NCBI GenBank assembly: GCA_019058135.1
Contig: JAHLWE010000363.1
Span: 1-7,229 of the forward strand
Source: Promethearchaeota archaeon
GTDB taxonomy: Archaea > Asgardarchaeota > Lokiarchaeia > Sigyniarchaeales > SOKP01
DNA: 7,229 bases
Reading direction: 5' to 3'
A program made the position numbers and the translations under genes. The notes beneath the pieces were generated by a model that saw only the letters and a list, made by a program, of their open reading frames with translations, did no database searches and was not told the origin of the DNA. How positions within the stretch are numbered: position 1 is the stretch's first letter; every line of letters starts with the position of its first letter. Shown piece after piece: positions 6,363 to 7,229 of this stretch.

Positions 6363-7229
6363 TTATTGAAGTTCTTGTAGCACATTACAAATTATTGAGT
6401 CTTGAGACATCTCGCATCTAATTTTTAAAAGGGCTATTATCCTCTTTTTAATATCATCTTTTTCATATTTTGCTGTTCTTAAAAAGATTTTTGCAACAGA
6501 TCTTTGTGTATTTATTGGAGAATCAGAAGAAAGTAGCTTTAAAAGAGTAGATAATAAATTTTGAATTCCAATTTTATTTATTAATTGAGAAACTGATATA
6601 ACAGTTTTCTCGCGGACAGAATCTGATGGGTCGTTAAGTAAATCCACGATATAAGGGAAAATTTTATCTAAATCTTCTGAACTATAAATTTTTATCAATT
6701 TAATTGAAGATTCCCTAACTCTTTCATCATCATCTCTTAAATTCTTTGAAATTTTATTAAACGGAATTAATTTTGGGGATATATTTGGGATTTCAGTTAA
6801 TATTTCCATTGAACTTCTACGTACCCATTTTTGATCATCATCAAGCATTTTAATAAGTTGAGTTAAAATGATATCATAATTCTTAATATCTTTAATTAAA
6901 TTTCCTAAACTTTTTATAACAGCATCTCTAACTACCCATTCCTCATCAGATATTGAATCTATTAGTGCATTGGCCACTTTATCGGGAACTTTATGCCCAA
7001 TGTAAAATAAAACAATAGCTGCTGATTCCCGTACGAATGGTTCCTTATCTTTTAATAAATTGATGATAGGGTCAATAGGTATTATTTCGGGGGAATTTTT
7101 AGCAATATCCACAAGTGATTTAGATAAAGTTATTTTAACTGATTTTTCTTGTGCAATAATGGTGTTTAAAAGAAGAGAAATTATAGGTTTAACGTAATTG
7201 GGCATTTTAATAGCAATAATTGAAATAAT
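6363..7229 (-). CDS. HEAT-repeat protein (N-terminus probably beyond the window)
   Basis: An alpha-solenoid scaffold protein, probably cytoplasmic and acting through protein-protein contacts. Counting from the ATG at 7205 (280 residues), HEAT units recur every 34-37 residues, marked by an acidic turn followed by V-R at 58-59 (DKEPFVRES), 92-93 (DEEWVVRDA), 128-129 (DDQKWVRRS), 163-164 (DDDERVRES) and 197-198 (DPSDSVREK). Weaker units lie at about 23 and 235, making about seven. No catalytic motif, membrane segment or fused domain is seen. The frame is open upstream of the ATG to the window edge, and the eight extra codons (IISIIAIK) plus MPN resemble the repeat ends IAKNSPE and IGHKVPD further on, so the ATG is probably internal. 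The family includes PBS-lyase-like and other HEAT proteins of very varied function, so no partner is named. It lies upstream of MCM on the same strand with a 210-base AT-rich gap holding only short T runs, so co-transcription is uncertain. Confidence 0.8.
   Translation of the reverse strand: MISIIAIKMPNYVKPIISLLLNTIIAQEKSVKITLSKSLVDIAKNSPEIIPIDPIINLLKDKEPFVRESAAIVLFYIGHKVPDKVANALIDSISDEEWVVRDAVIKSLGNLIKDIKNYDIILTQLIKMLDDDQKWVRRSSMEILTEIPNISPKLIPFNKISKNLRDDDERVRESSIKLIKIYSSEDLDKIFPYIVDLLNDPSDSVREKTVISVSQLINKIGIQNLLSTLLKLLSSDSPINTQRSVAKIFLRTAKYEKDDIKKRIIALLKIRCEMSQDSIICNVLQELQ

Noticed and set aside
1..7229. A new defence, secretion or metabolic gene cluster
   Set aside because: The genes are a deacetylase, a GTPase, a replicative helicase and a HEAT-repeat protein in mixed orientations with separate promoters; nothing in sequence or spacing ties them into one system.

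Overview
The window is AT-rich and looks like part of an archaeal genome, most likely an Asgard archaeon (Lokiarchaeia-like). Three things suggest this. A complete Ras/Rab-type small GTPase sits beside an archaeal-type MCM replicative helicase. Promoter-like TATA elements and oligo-T terminators lie between the genes, without clear Shine-Dalgarno sites. A HEAT-repeat protein and a proline-rich protein of eukaryote-like flavour flank these genes. The lineage is inferred from gene content only; no rRNA or other phylogenetic marker is present apart from MCM.

Layout from left to right: (1) 1-153, minus: the first 51 codons of an acidic then proline-rich protein that runs off the left edge. (2) 294-1379, minus: a complete class II-like histone-deacetylase-superfamily enzyme with all catalytic residues, followed by a cluster of oligo-T tracts that looks like an archaeal terminator. 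(3) 1536-2063, plus: a complete Rab-like GTPase, divergent from the deacetylase across a 156-bp gap. (4) 2065-6152, minus: the MCM helicase gene, convergent with the GTPase gene with one base between their stop codons. It is interrupted twice: by an in-frame 652-residue intein (3051-5006) carrying a LAGLIDADG homing endonuclease, and by an apparent one-base deletion at about 2749-2751, directly after the arginine-finger arginine, which splits the gene into two open frames. (5) 6363-7229, minus: a HEAT-repeat protein whose frame stays open to the right edge, so its annotated-looking ATG at 7205 is probably internal.

The genes do not form one pathway or one operon. The deacetylase and GTPase share a divergent promoter region; MCM seems to have its own promoter. 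The most notable points are the MCM gene: an intein in the conserved GKGS motif between Walker A and Walker B, an intein block B that lacks its usual histidine, and a frameshift that keeps full MCM homology on both sides. I did not find evidence for a new multi-gene system. No RNA genes, CRISPR arrays, insertion sequences or gene-free stretches over 300 bases were seen; the largest gap is the 210 bases between MCM and the HEAT-repeat gene.
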